Shown here: positions 1 through 9,739 of the stretch, piece after piece | Layout: every line of letters starts with the position of its first letter | Position numbering within the stretch: position 1 is the first letter of the stretch | Assembly: GCA_024364735.1 (NCBI GenBank) | Contig: JAGFNQ010005184.1 | Location: 124,001 to 188,000, forward strand | DNA: 64,000 bases | Direction of reading: 5' to 3' | Source of the DNA: Boesenbergia rotunda | Lineage: Eukaryota > Streptophyta > Magnoliopsida > Zingiberales > Zingiberaceae | Made by a program: the position numbers and the translations under genes | The notes under the pieces: generated by a model | Told to the model about the DNA's origin: nothing | What the model saw: only the letters and a program-made list of their open reading frames with translations | Database searches by the model: none

Positions 1-653
1 GGTCGGATCTTTGTTACCTCACTTCCCTTGTCGACGAAGAGATGCGTCCCTTCCTTTTGGTGAAATCATTTTTCCATTTCTCGGTCAAATTGTAGCCAAT
101 GTGAAATTGCAGAGCGTTTGCCCTCAAAGTAGCTACTTGATAAAGGAAGATTCGGGATCCTCTCCGAGTCACGTTCGAAACTGGCTAGTGATCTCAGTGC
201 TTGTGCCGCCAGGATCAACGGGACCTACAGAATTGACGGCTAGCAGAGGGACCTCCTTCTCGCTTCTCCTGCTTCGGCCTGCCTTCATCGTGCTCCCGAC
301 TGCGTCCTCGCTGCCCAGTCTCCTTCTCGCCGACATCGTGGATTCTGCATAACTTGGATGATGTGTGGGTGCGAGCGAGAGACAGACTGTGCTTCCAAAT
401 TGTTTACTGGCCTGAAGTTTACTGGCCTGAAGTTTTTCTTTTCAAGAACTTCAGGCCAGCAAAAACCAGCTGTTCCTATCATTTTTAGATTATACTTATC
501 CAGTGATTCTCTATTGTGAAAGAATGTCTGATGTCATATGCTGAAACATAATGTTGTGCAATTCGTCAGTTTTTTTTGCAAGCACATATGTTAAGCTTCT
601 TTCCTTAGGTCTTTCTGTGGAACCTAATCATCACCTGGTTTTACTGCTGTTAG
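1..653. other. No recognised gene; holds one perfect hairpin
   Basis: I recognise no gene here. Open frames exist but have no family features. Positions 422-459 form a hairpin with a 13-bp perfect stem, CTGGCCTGAAGTT pairing with AACTTCAGGCCAG. The last 50 bases before 654 are pyrimidine-rich and end in TTAG, which looks like the 3' end of an intron belonging to the gene fragment that follows. The missing first exon of that gene is not present in this stretch. Confidence 0.5.
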
Positions 654-960
654 ATGGATGAAGTTTTGAGTTCCGTTGCGGAGACTATTAAAAACTTTGC
701 GGTGATCTACTTGGTCGATATCACCGAGGTGCCGGACTTCAACACCATGTATGAGCTTTATGATCCTTCAACTGTGATGTTCTTCTTCAGGAACAAACAT
801 ATCATGATTGATCTTGGGACTGGTAACAACAACAAGATCAATTGGGCAGTGAAGGATAAGCAAGAATTCATTGATATCATTGAGACTGGATCGAGGAGCG
901 AGGAAGGGTCGCGGTCTGGTGATTGCTCCAAAAGACTACTCCACCAAGTATCGCTACTAA
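654..960 (+). pseudogene. YLS8: DIM1/YLS8 (U5 snRNP 15-kDa thioredoxin-like) fragment, frameshifted
   Basis: The family is a thioredoxin-fold component of the U5 and U4/U6.U5 spliceosomal particles, about 142 residues and almost invariant across eukaryotes. The frame from 654 carries the family's residues from about 41 onward, including MDEVLSSVAETIKNFAVIYL and the VMFFFRNKHIMIDLGTGNN core. It starts directly after a polypyrimidine tract and TTAG, so 654 is an exon boundary, and the first exon (residues 1-40) is absent. After the codons for ETxx near 888 two bases are missing; the remaining conserved tail ending in STKYRY and its TAA at 958-960 is readable only in another frame. Retained intron sequence argues against a processed copy and for DNA-level duplication or capture. 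Not expected to make a working protein. Confidence 0.85.
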
Positions 961-2331
961 TGGATTCGCAACAAATCGCAGCTTTTAACTATCACTATAC
1001 ATTTCTGAGTTGTGATGAGAATAAAGAACATCACTCTTGTATGATTCAGAAGACTAGGAGACTTTATCTTACTATAACTGAAATTATGATTCTAGTATTT
1101 CCTTTTAAACAAACAATTTGTGTGGAGATGTTCATCTTAAGGAAGTATGAGCTCAATCTGTAGGAACTAAATAAAGCAACCTCTCTTTGCGTCCCTTTCA
1201 ATTTCACGTCCTTCTGCTCTCATCACCTTCACAATCACTAGCATCGTTTCGCATCCACCGAAAGAGGAAGGGAGAAGAGGAAAGTGAGGGAGAGGAGAAA
1301 GGAGATGCAAGAGCAAAAAAATATGATATACAAAATACAGCCAACTGTTTAAAAATCTGAGGGTTTGTGATGCTTTGGAACAAGACTCAGAGGTTTACAA
1401 TTGCGGTGCTCTAAAACAAGAATAAGATTCTACCAAATAGCTCGAATGTTGGATTTAATTCAAAACAAAACATCTACAAAGAGTATAAGATTTTGGACCA
1501 GAAAGCCAACACAAGTATAACAATGAGATTTAGACGAAAGAACGAATTCAAGGGAAAAATCACATACCCACAAAAGCTTCCTAACATCGTCAAACTACAT
1601 CATGAATACAAGATTCAGATTTTAACAATCTTTTGTAGGTTGTAAAAACTAAAATTACACACTTGCGGATGCTTGCTTGATTTTGGCTTGTAATAATAGA
1701 CCTGATTCATCAGCTACATTTTTCTTCTTGGCCGCCATCTGCATAGCAAGAATAAGAACATTGCTTCAGTGATCACCATAAACCACGACAGAATATTCGC
1801 TAATGAGGAGGTTAAGAATGGCATGGCAGTAATAACTTACATAATTAAATAGACTAAGCAATATATGTAAACAATTTAGGAACTACTACATGGACTAATA
1901 TTGGGATTCCAGATACAAGTTATGATAAATATCAATAGTATGATTATCGATATAAAATGATCTTGTAGAACACTCACAAAAAAAGAACAATTTGCTAACT
2001 CAAGTAGGCCAATTTCATAATCAAAATTTGCTTATTTTACATATAACAGAATTTACAGCAATCAGATAACTCTAAGACAGTTGTGTTTGGTATTACAGGT
2101 GGCATCCATGTAGTGTTAATCGTATCATAATCGGGTTGTGCCATTTGGAGTATCCATGAACTTTGCAATTATCGTTTTGCAATCAAGGTGGACATCTATA
2201 GTGTGTGACTTGTTAGTTCGATCAGATCTAATTGTTTAGTATATTGTTCCAAAGAATAAGTGAAAGTGAAGTATCATCAGTATAAATTATAAATGAAATA
2301 ACAAGACTGACCAATTGTTCCAAAGACTCAC
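961..2331. other. Intergenic; one possible small minus-strand exon
   Basis: Mostly AT-rich sequence without a recognised gene. On the minus strand, 1738-1655 reads as a 27-codon frame (starting MAAKKKNVADESG and ending in TAA) directly behind a CAG that could be a splice acceptor. It may be a last exon of a gene I cannot name, or chance. A purine-rich stretch at 1260-1320 has no other feature. Confidence 0.3.
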
Positions 2332-2374
2332 AATTTCCTTTCCATCAATTACTGTATGTGGGCCTGCAGCACTG
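2332..2374 (-). pseudogene. LCB1: Serine palmitoyltransferase LCB1-like exon fragment
   Basis: Read on the minus strand this short stretch gives SAAGPHTVIDGKEI, matching the LCB1 subunit of serine palmitoyltransferase just before its conserved NFASANYLG segment. LCB1 works in sphingoid-base synthesis in the endoplasmic reticulum. An AG precedes the segment and GTGAGT follows it immediately, so it looks like a single exon with both splice sites kept. No neighbouring LCB1 exons were found, so it is an isolated fragment. The match is only about 14 residues, so chance similarity is not excluded. Confidence 0.45.
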
Positions 2375-2777
2375 CATCGTCAAACATTTCTTAGGTAGAG
2401 GAAAATATGAGTGGACGTATATGAATTTTCATCATTTAAAGATGTATCTCATTTAAAGATGTATCTCAACTTAGGACAAACTAAAATTGCAAAAATCCAT
2501 CTGCAGCAAACTGTAATCTATAGACTAGAGACAAAGTGCTAATAGAGGCAAACTGTAATCTCAATGCCGACTGTATGATCAACAAAAAAAAACAAGACAA
2601 CTAGTATGATCAAGAAAAGTTAAGAAAGAAGTACGCAACCTATATTATCATGTTATTATCTTAAATTTAAGTCATTCATACTCATAAACAATCAAATCAT
2701 AATAGCACCAAACACATAACAACATAAAATATAACAACAAACAAAAACAATAGTACCTAGCTGAACTCGAGCAACAT

Positions 2778-3164
2778 TTATTTTTTCCAGCCGAACTGGC
2801 CATGCTACCCCATAAATTTTCCATGCTTGAACTTGCCATGGCTGAATCCGTGGGAATGCATTCCATGCCCGTAATATCCTCCTGTATACAGAATATGCTC
2901 ACATATAAATATCATGTCACCTTACCTCTTAATATGAGAATGTTGGTAATAAAAAATGAGACTCACCGTGGTGTGGAGCTGATGGACCAAGATACCCAGC
3001 GAGTGGATATCCAGAAGGTGGATAATCAGATGGAGGATATCCAGAAGGTGGATATCCAGCTTGGGGATATCCGAAAGGTGGATATCCAGCAGGAGGATAT
3101 CCTGATGGAGGAACAAATCCAACAGGCGGTATCCAGCACGTGGTATCTAGCGCGTGGTATCCGG
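2778..3164 (-). pseudogene. Glycine-rich protein A3-like exons (GYPP repeats plus HGKFKHGKF tail)
   Basis: Two exons on the minus strand. The first (about 3164-2967) encodes six to eight GYPPSGYPPAGYP-like repeats, then GPSAPHHG, and ends at a GTGAGT donor. The second (2881-2778), after a CAG acceptor, encodes GYYGHGMHSHGFSHGKFKHGKF and ends FGWKK plus TAA. This is the arrangement of plant glycine-rich protein A3 genes (XYPPX-repeat proteins of unknown biochemical role). Joining the exons keeps the frame. A TAG at 2807-2805 interrupts the tail six residues after KFKHGKF. The amino terminus is absent, and the 5' side continues without a clear break toward the FAR1-type gene, so the two may share a transcript. 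Probably a captured or duplicated gene fragment. Confidence 0.65.
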
Positions 3165-3420
3165 TGCTTGAGGAAGTCGCCTGATAATAATCACTGACAA
3201 AGTTATTTATTTTTGTTGTGTAAATGGTGGAAATTGAGACAACTATAAACCTGAGACAGTTGTGTAATTGGTGGAAATTGAGCTTCTGGCGTAGGCTCTT
3301 CTATATCCTATTAAAAAAAATAAAATTAATTAATTCTAAATGATTTTTTAAATATAACACCAAATAAAAAATTCAAATATTAGTAAAGATAAAACCTGAA
3401 CAATTGTTGGATTTTGTTTA

Positions 3421-5546
3421 TTTTTGCTTGCCGCATTTTTTTTCTAGAAGAAGTTTCTATGCCTCGTTGCAATCTCTTGCCTGAAATTGTTTTCTTCTTG
3501 GGTTTAATTCCTTTGGCTGAAACCTGACTGTTTTCTTCTAGAGATTGAACTAACTCAGTAGCTTCTTGGCTAAAGTTTGATTAGTGGACATTTGCTTCAG
3601 TAACTTGTAACTTTTTGTCCACCATCTTACACAAGCTAAGCATACCATTTTTTACATCCATGTATGTGTCATCTCTGTCTGCTGCCTTGTTATGCAATTG
3701 AATAGATAATCCAGACAAATCCCGATATCGCATATTTCGAAGAAGTTTTGGATCCAAACCATCTGTGTTCACACTTGAAGTACTACCTCCAAAGTATCCG
3801 TCTTTTGCATTTCTTGTCCATCTTTTCAAAACATACTCATTTGGGATCTTCCTGATATTTTGCATAGAAAATATTTTCAAAATATGAGAACATAACATCC
3901 CAGCAAATTCATATTTTCTACAGCTACAACTGCACTGGATGTTTTCACAAGATGAATCAAGTGTAACTATATGATGACACTTCTTTTTGTGCGAACTAAC
4001 TTTGTATGTTGCATGTGATCCAACAATCTCATAAATTTCTACATTAGAATCATGAGATTTATACCACTCTTGTTCAAAACACTTGTATACCTCAGGAGTA
4101 TAAGTAGAACTCGCATGTTGTAATATTTCCACTGGATACAATAAACATGGAACACTTGAATTTGATCTAAAATCAGCTTTTAACTCTTCATATCGACGAT
4201 CATCAAGCAATCTCTGGAAGTGATGGAAAAAGTCTAAAAACTTATGCTGATAAGAGACATATCTTTTCAAAACACTATTCATGCTCTCACTTCTTTGGGT
4301 TGTAGTCATATCCGCACAAAACATTTGTCGTCCATATACTAAAGCCCATTTTTCTTTTATGCGAAATAATCGTCTCAACCAAGCATTCTCTTCAAGTCCA
4401 TACTTTGTCAACATTATGTTCCAAGCTGAAATAAAATCTTCCTCTTCATCAAAGTCATATATACACGAGGAAAAATCTTTAGCAAACTCTTTGAATTGAG
4501 AAAAAACTCCACTCAAATGAATTGCGGCATTTTGATAAATGTGCCAAATACACAAACGGTGATGTGTTTCAGGCCATTTGGAAGCTAAAGCCCTTGCCAT
4601 TGCAGCATCTTGATCAGTAAGAATGGTTGTTGGTGTTTTCCCTGACATAGCTCTGGTGAATGTATCAAACAACCACTCAAATGTCAAAGCAGTTTCATCA
4701 TATAATAAAGCTGTACCGAAAATTATGGATTGCTTATGATGATTAACACCTACAAACAATGCAATTGGACGACCTTCATTGTTCTTCCTGTAGGTTGTGT
4801 CAAAGCAAACAACATCTCCAAAAATGCTATAATCAGCTCTCATCTTAGCATCAGACCAAAAAATATTTGTGATCAAATCATCTTCATCAACTTGAATAGC
4901 ATCAAAAAAAAATTAGGATCATCGGACTGCATTTTTTGTAAATATTCAAATACACCTCCTGTATCCCCAACTCTCATATGTCCTGTTCTTTTGGATCGTA
5001 AGTAATTCTTATAATCTTCAGGAATAAACCCTAAATTCTCCCTCCCACCTACTTGTCTCGCCATAAGATCATGAGATGCTTTTGGGGGGGATTCCCACCT
5101 CACATGCCATCTCAATTTGTATCGCTGCATCAGAAGAAATGTTCCTATGAGATCTGTAGAGATGTGTTTTGTTTGGGCTTGAAAGATAGTGATTATGCTC
5201 TTTAACAAATTGCACAACTCTAAACTTGTCATGATTTCGACAACTAATCTTCAGTTTAGCATCACAACCAAATCTTGTTTCAGGACGATGTTCTTTCACA
5301 TAAATATCACGCTTGTCCTTTCCCCTTTTACCTTGTGCGCAACAACAAAATGTCTTGTCAATTAAATTTCCAGATCTATCACTATGGGCTGTTGTCTTTC
5401 TTATACCAAATCCAACTTGTTTAGCATATTTCAAATAAAAATCATACGCTTCTTCTTCTGTTTGAAATTCCATACCCATTTTTGGCACAAAATCTTCTGT
5501 GATTAAACAAACAATGCAACCATACCAATCAACAATGCATATATTT
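3421..5546 (-). pseudogene. FAR1/FHY3-related, MULE-transposase domain protein, broken, runs into gap
   Basis: Domains in order: a FAR1 DNA-binding region (about 5480-5240; FQTEEEAYDFYLKYAKQVGF, with Cys and HNH ligands), a MULE transposase core (acidic triad readable in VVCFDTTY near 4800, TDQDAA near 4612 and QRSESMNS near 4290), and a SWIM zinc finger (CSCRKYEFAGMLCSHIL near 3920). The family includes plant transcription factors derived from Mutator-like transposases as well as active transposases. Two single-base changes in homopolymers shift the frame: one extra C in a 7-C run near 5087 and one missing T in a 9-T run near 4910. After the TAA near 3579 the same frame continues to about 3421 with a basic, nuclear-signal-like tail. 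The 5' end lies in the assembly gap. The gene could be intact with sequencing errors, or decayed. Confidence 0.85.
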
Positions 5547-6018
5547 NNNNNNNNNNNNNNNNNNNNNNNNNNNNNNNNNNNNNNNNNNNNNNNNNNNNNN
5601 NNNNNNNNNNNNNNNNNNNNNNNNNNNNNNNNNNNNNNNNNNNNNNNNNNNNNNNNNNNNNNNNNNNNNNNNNNNNNNNNNNNNNNNNNNNNNNNNNNNN
5701 NNNNNNNNNNNNNNNNNNNNNNNNNNNNNNNNNNNNNNNNNNNNNNNNNNNNNNNNNNNNNNNNNNNNNNNNNNNNNNNNNNNNNNNNNNNNNNNNNNNN
5801 NNNNNNNNNNNNNNNNNNNNNNNNNNNNNNNNNNNNNNNNNNNNNNNNNNNNNNNNNNNNNNNNNNNNNNNNNNNNNNNNNNNNNNNNNNNNNNNNNNNN
5901 NNNNNNNNNNNNNNNNNNNNNNNNNNNNNNNNNNNNNNNNNNNNNNNNNNNNNNNNNNNNNNNNNNNNNNNNNNNNNNNNNNNNNNNNNNNNNNNNNNNN
6001 NNNNNNNNNNNNNNNNNN
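5547..6018. other. Assembly gap (472 N)
   Basis: Unsequenced bases. They interrupt the amino-terminal part of the FAR1-type gene, whose start codon, first exons and promoter should lie here or to the right. Confidence 1.
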
Positions 6019-6099
6019 TCACACAGTAATAATGATGACCAAGTGTAAATAACTAAAAATTGCTACATTAAAAAATTACTACTAGCAAAAAATTACTTC

Positions 6100-6480
6100 T
6101 GCGATGCGCTCGCAAGGAGGAGGGTTCGGGAAGGGCTCATCGTCGGCGGCGAGAAGGGAGGAGGAGGGCTCGTCGGGTAGTCGGCGGGCGGCGAGAAGGC
6201 CCGTCGGCGGCGGCGAGAAGTGAGGAGGAGGGCTCGTCGGGTAGCTGTCGGCGGCGAGAAGTGAGGAGGAGGGCTCGTCGGCGGCGGCGAGAAGGGAGGA
6301 GGAGGGCTCGTCGGGTAGTGTCGCTGACGAGAAGGGTGGACGAGAGCTCGTCGCCGGCGAGAAGGGTGGACGACTGCTAGGGTTAGGGCTTTTTCGCAGA
6401 GCTTGCGGGCAGAGAAGGCGATGGCAATTGCTTTTTTTCGCAGCTCGCGGGCGAGTAAGTGCGCTGGCTTCTTCACGTGC
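6100..6480. repeat. GC-rich degenerate tandem repeat
   Basis: A purine-rich unit of roughly 30-60 bases built from GGCGGCGAGAAG, GAGGAGGAGGG and CTCGTCGG is repeated about six times. It opens a Pro/Ser/Arg-rich frame on the minus strand that looks like a by-product of composition. It may be the 5' untranslated part of the FAR1-type gene to the left. Confidence 0.6.
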
Positions 6481-6704
6481 TCCTCGCGTGAGAAGTTTTG
6501 TCGTTTAGTGAGTGGCGCAGAGGTGCAGAGACGGCAGCGTCGCAGAGGATCCGGGCTGACTAGTTAGATGGTAAATTTCAAAAGTTTAGAGACTGGCGCC
6601 CTTTAAAAAGGGGCAGTAGGCAAGGAAGAGCAATATCCAATTCTCTTGTTGCCCTTTCCGTAGCTGCCGTAGCCGTCGTCACCACCATCATATATCTCAA
6701 CTAG

Positions 6705-7808
6705 ATGTCTACTTTCTGGTCGGAGATTCCTATGGATCTGTTATAGTCAATCCTATCCCAGCTCTCCACCCCCGACCTCTTTCGCTGCGCCGCCGTATGC
6801 TCAAGTTGGTCCGCCGTGGTCGATAAGGTCCGTCGCCGCCCCGATGATCAACACCCGCAGATCCCATGGCTCGTGCCGGAAAACCAAATCCTCGTTAACG
6901 GAGAAAATAACGATCGAAACACCTACAACTTCTTCAGTCTATCAGAGGGCCGCGAGTATGACATCCCAAGCCACGCTCCAAGCGTCTCTAGAAAAGTCGC
7001 CGGATCTTCTCACGGCTGGCTCATAACCACCAACGAACTTAGTGTTCAGCTATTAAATCCTATCACCGGCGTGCAGATCGACCTGCCCTCGATCCCCAAA
7101 CTGTACAACTGTAATTTGGAGGTCCTGAGGGCGGCGTTGTCCTCAGATCCCTCTCGAGGCGGCAATTACAAAGTCGTCTTCGTATTTTTCAGTCCTGCTG
7201 TGCGGGAAGACTTCCTGTTCTTCGTTAACGCAGGAGATGAGAAGTGGACGATGATTCCTAGAGGTCTATATTACTATGACGACATAGCCTTCCACAATGG
7301 CAAGCTCTATGCAGTATCACAATCTGAAGAAGATTACGCGGTGGTCGTGGCGGCGTACGATCTCGCCGTGTCGGATTCGATTCCGACAAGGATGCAGGTG
7401 GTGGCTATGCCATACATTTGGGATTATACTTTCGACATGTACTTGTTTTGCACGCCTTCGGGTGATCTATTGATCGCACGGGCGAGTACAATGAATAAAG
7501 AATCAGAATATCATATTAAGAAAGTGAAGGTTTGGAAGATCGATACAAAGAAAGGCGCCCTCATCCCAATGAATAATTTGGGGAAGTATGCTCTGTTCAT
7601 GGGCTCAGCGGCCTCTTCTCTTTGCCTCGATACTTCTTCATTGCCGGAATTGAAATCCAACTCCATTTACATCTCGAATGACTTGGGTGATAACGTGGTT
7701 TACAACATGGAGGACGAAAGCTTCACCTCGTTGAATTTGCCTTCCGCGTCATCTCCAGAGCTGCAGCGGCCGGTGCTAGTTTGGTTTACTCCGTCTTGTG
7801 CATGCTGA
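6705..7808 (+). pseudogene. F-box / DUF295 family gene with one in-frame stop
   Basis: Starting at ATG 6705 the frame gives a plant F-box (WSEIPMDLL, then SILSQLSTPDLFRCAAVCSS, then W) followed by the DUF295 region found in many plant F-box proteins, ending at TGA 7806-7808. Landmarks are SHGWLITTNE, LLNPITGVQIDLPSI and LGDNVVYNMEDESF. F-box proteins select targets for SCF ubiquitin ligases; the target of this one is unknown. The full frame is 367 codons, normal for the family, but codon 14 is TAG (6744-6746) where family members usually have GAG. A later start at or after 6816 would lose the whole F-box. A TTTAAAAA near 6603 may be the TATA box. Everything else is intact, so the stop is recent or an assembly error. 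Confidence 0.85.
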
Positions 7809-8616
7809 TCTGATGTAAATTTAAAGCTTGCTTTCTTTTTAATAAATTTTTTAAGAATTGGTTTCAATTATTGTAGAGTTATAAATGCGGTAAAGTTGCT
7901 TTAAATCCCTAATGGGGAGTCAAACTTTACATTCACTTCCCACACAAGTTTTTGTTTATTTTTGCTCCCTAATGGAACTGAGTATAAAAGGGTAAAAATT
8001 GAGTATACATCAGTGAAAACTGAGTATAAATGAGCGAAACTTGAGTATAAAAGAGTGAAAATTGAGTACAGGGTTATTGATGTGGTGAATGCAAACTGTC
8101 ATACTCAGTTTTCTAACTTTTATACTCAATTTTCTTTAAATAATACTTACTAAACATCACATCAGGGACTGCATGCAAAGAAATGTTTGGGTAGGGATTG
8201 CATGCAAAGTTGAGTTGGTAAGTGGGGAGTTTAGGAAAATTTAAATGTCCTTTTACTTGCTAAAATTTTCTGAATTTTTTGGTATTTTTTATGGGATGTC
8301 CCCTACTTACGACAATTTTGAACCGTGCTCTCTCTCTCTCCCTTTCTCTCGCGAGACGCACTGAATTAAAATTCTAAATGTTTGGTGTATCAATTCTCGA
8401 CTTAACTGTGCACTAATTATTCCGGGGAACGTGATTTACCTCCTTCGTGATGGCCTTGGGACGGATACAACGGGAGCGCTGGGGACGAGCGATTTCGCCT
8501 TTTGTCTCTCTCTTAATCTTTAAATTCATTGAGCAGTTTCAATCAATACTATCATATAATTTCATATAATTTTAAAATAATGAAATTTCATAAATGCAGT
8601 TGTGTTCCATGGGCAT
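7809..8616. other. Intergenic with 21-bp inverted repeat cluster
   Basis: No gene seen. Five copies of a 21-bp unit containing (C/T)TGAGTATA begin at 7978, 7999, 8020, 8041 and 8062. Two copies in reverse orientation, also 21 bp apart, lie at about 8100-8138, so the stretch can fold back on itself. It could be a degraded small inverted-repeat element. The remainder is AT-rich up to the LTR start. Confidence 0.55.
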
Positions 8617-8771
8617 TGATCCGGGCGAGCGGTTTTTTATCAGGATTAGGAGCCCAGTTGGGGTTTACCCTGTTCGACCCGGTTCAGGGAGAGCAGAGGC
8701 CGGGGCAGGTGGAATCTCAGGTCGAAGTCAAACTCGCCCAGGGTCATCCTCCCGAGGTTCGAAACTCGTGG

Positions 8772-9300
8772 CCGAGCGCTCGAGGCCGAGCTCTCGAGGC
8801 CGGGTACTCGAGGCCGGGTACTCGAGGCCGAGCTCTCGAGGCCGGGTACTCGAGGCCGAGCTCTCGAGGCCGGGTACTCGAGGTCGAGCTCTCGAGGCCG
8901 GGTATTCGAGGCCGAGCTCTCGAGGACGGATACTCGAGCCGGGTACTTGAGGCCGAGCTCTCGAGGCCGGGTACTCGAGGCCGAGCTCTCGAGGCCGGGT
9001 ATTCGAGGCCGAGCTCTCGAGGCCGGGCACTCGAGGCCGAGCTCTCAAGGCCGAGCACTCGAGGCCGAGCTCTCGAGGCGGAGCACTCGAGGCCGAGCTC
9101 TCGAGGCGGAGCACTCGAGGCCGAGCTCTCGAGGCCGAGCACTCGAGGTCGAGCTCTCGAGGCCGAGCACTCGAGGCCGAGCTCTCAAGGCCGGGTACTC
9201 GAGGCCAAGTACTCGAGGACGAGTACTCGAGGCCGAGCTCTCGAGGCCAAGCACTCGTGGCCGAGCTCTCCAGGCCGAGCGCCCGAGGCTGAGCACTCGA
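8772..9300. repeat. 28-bp CTCGAGGCCG array in the 5' LTR
   Basis: A 28-bp unit made of two 14-bp halves, CTCGAGGCCGGGTA and CTCGAGGCCGAGCT, is repeated about 19 times. Later units switch from GGGTA to GAGCA halves. The array is open in several frames on both strands because of its composition; those frames are not genes. Confidence 0.9.
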
Positions 9301-9541
9301 GTCACGTTCGCCGCCAAGATCTGTCATAACTCTTCATTAAGGGGAAAAGACCACTGATACAATCATTGCCTAACATAGTCACCGAACCTTAATTAAGGTT
9401 GAAAGGGACAGATTTGCAGAGTTGTCAGGTGGCTGTGTCAGCCTCACCCCTCTACTGAGATGGCCAATTACTTAGCCTAATCCCTGACCGATCCTTAATG
9501 AGACGTGACAGTTCGCACGCAGGAAACTCCTTTCTTCCCCC

Positions 9542-9549
9542 TATATAAA
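9542..9549 (+). promoter_or_regulatory. TATA box of the Tat element 5' LTR
   Basis: TATATAAA, about 180 bases before the LTR end. The same motif is at 31442-31449 in the 3' LTR. Confidence 0.6.
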
Positions 9550-9739
9550 CCCCACTTGAGCTTCAGAGAGAGGTCGCTGCCCTTTTGCAATCACACCACC
9601 ACTTTGGGAGCCCCGGTTTGATCGTGCTTAGCCCGGGTCCGATCCCTCGAGATACAACAGACCGGGTCGTCTTGGTCAGACCGAGTCATCCGACTGAAGA
9701 CCGATTCTCGCTCATCGACAGGATTAAATTTGGCGCAGT

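Larger units (their letters stand above)
8617..9726 (+). repeat. 5' LTR of the Tat-type element
   Basis: About 1.1 kb, bounded by TGATCC and GGATTA. The first 150 bases are unique, the middle is a 28-bp tandem array, and the last 400 bases hold the core promoter, with a TATATAAA at 9542-9549. The matching copy is at 30530-31626. Confidence 0.9.

Noticed and set aside
11..352. Plus-strand frame beginning LLPHF, reminiscent of the DIM1 start (LLPHL)
   Set aside because: Only four or five residues agree and the following sequence is unrelated, so I did not call it exon 1 of the DIM1 fragment.
6093..6476. Pro/Ser/Arg-rich minus-strand protein
   Set aside because: Low-complexity reading of a GC-rich repeat with no conserved domain.
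8529..9357. Long overlapping Arg/Ser/Glu-rich frames on both strands
   Set aside because: They are translations of the 28-bp LTR array in several frames; the unit composition lacks stop codons. The same happens at 30492-31292.
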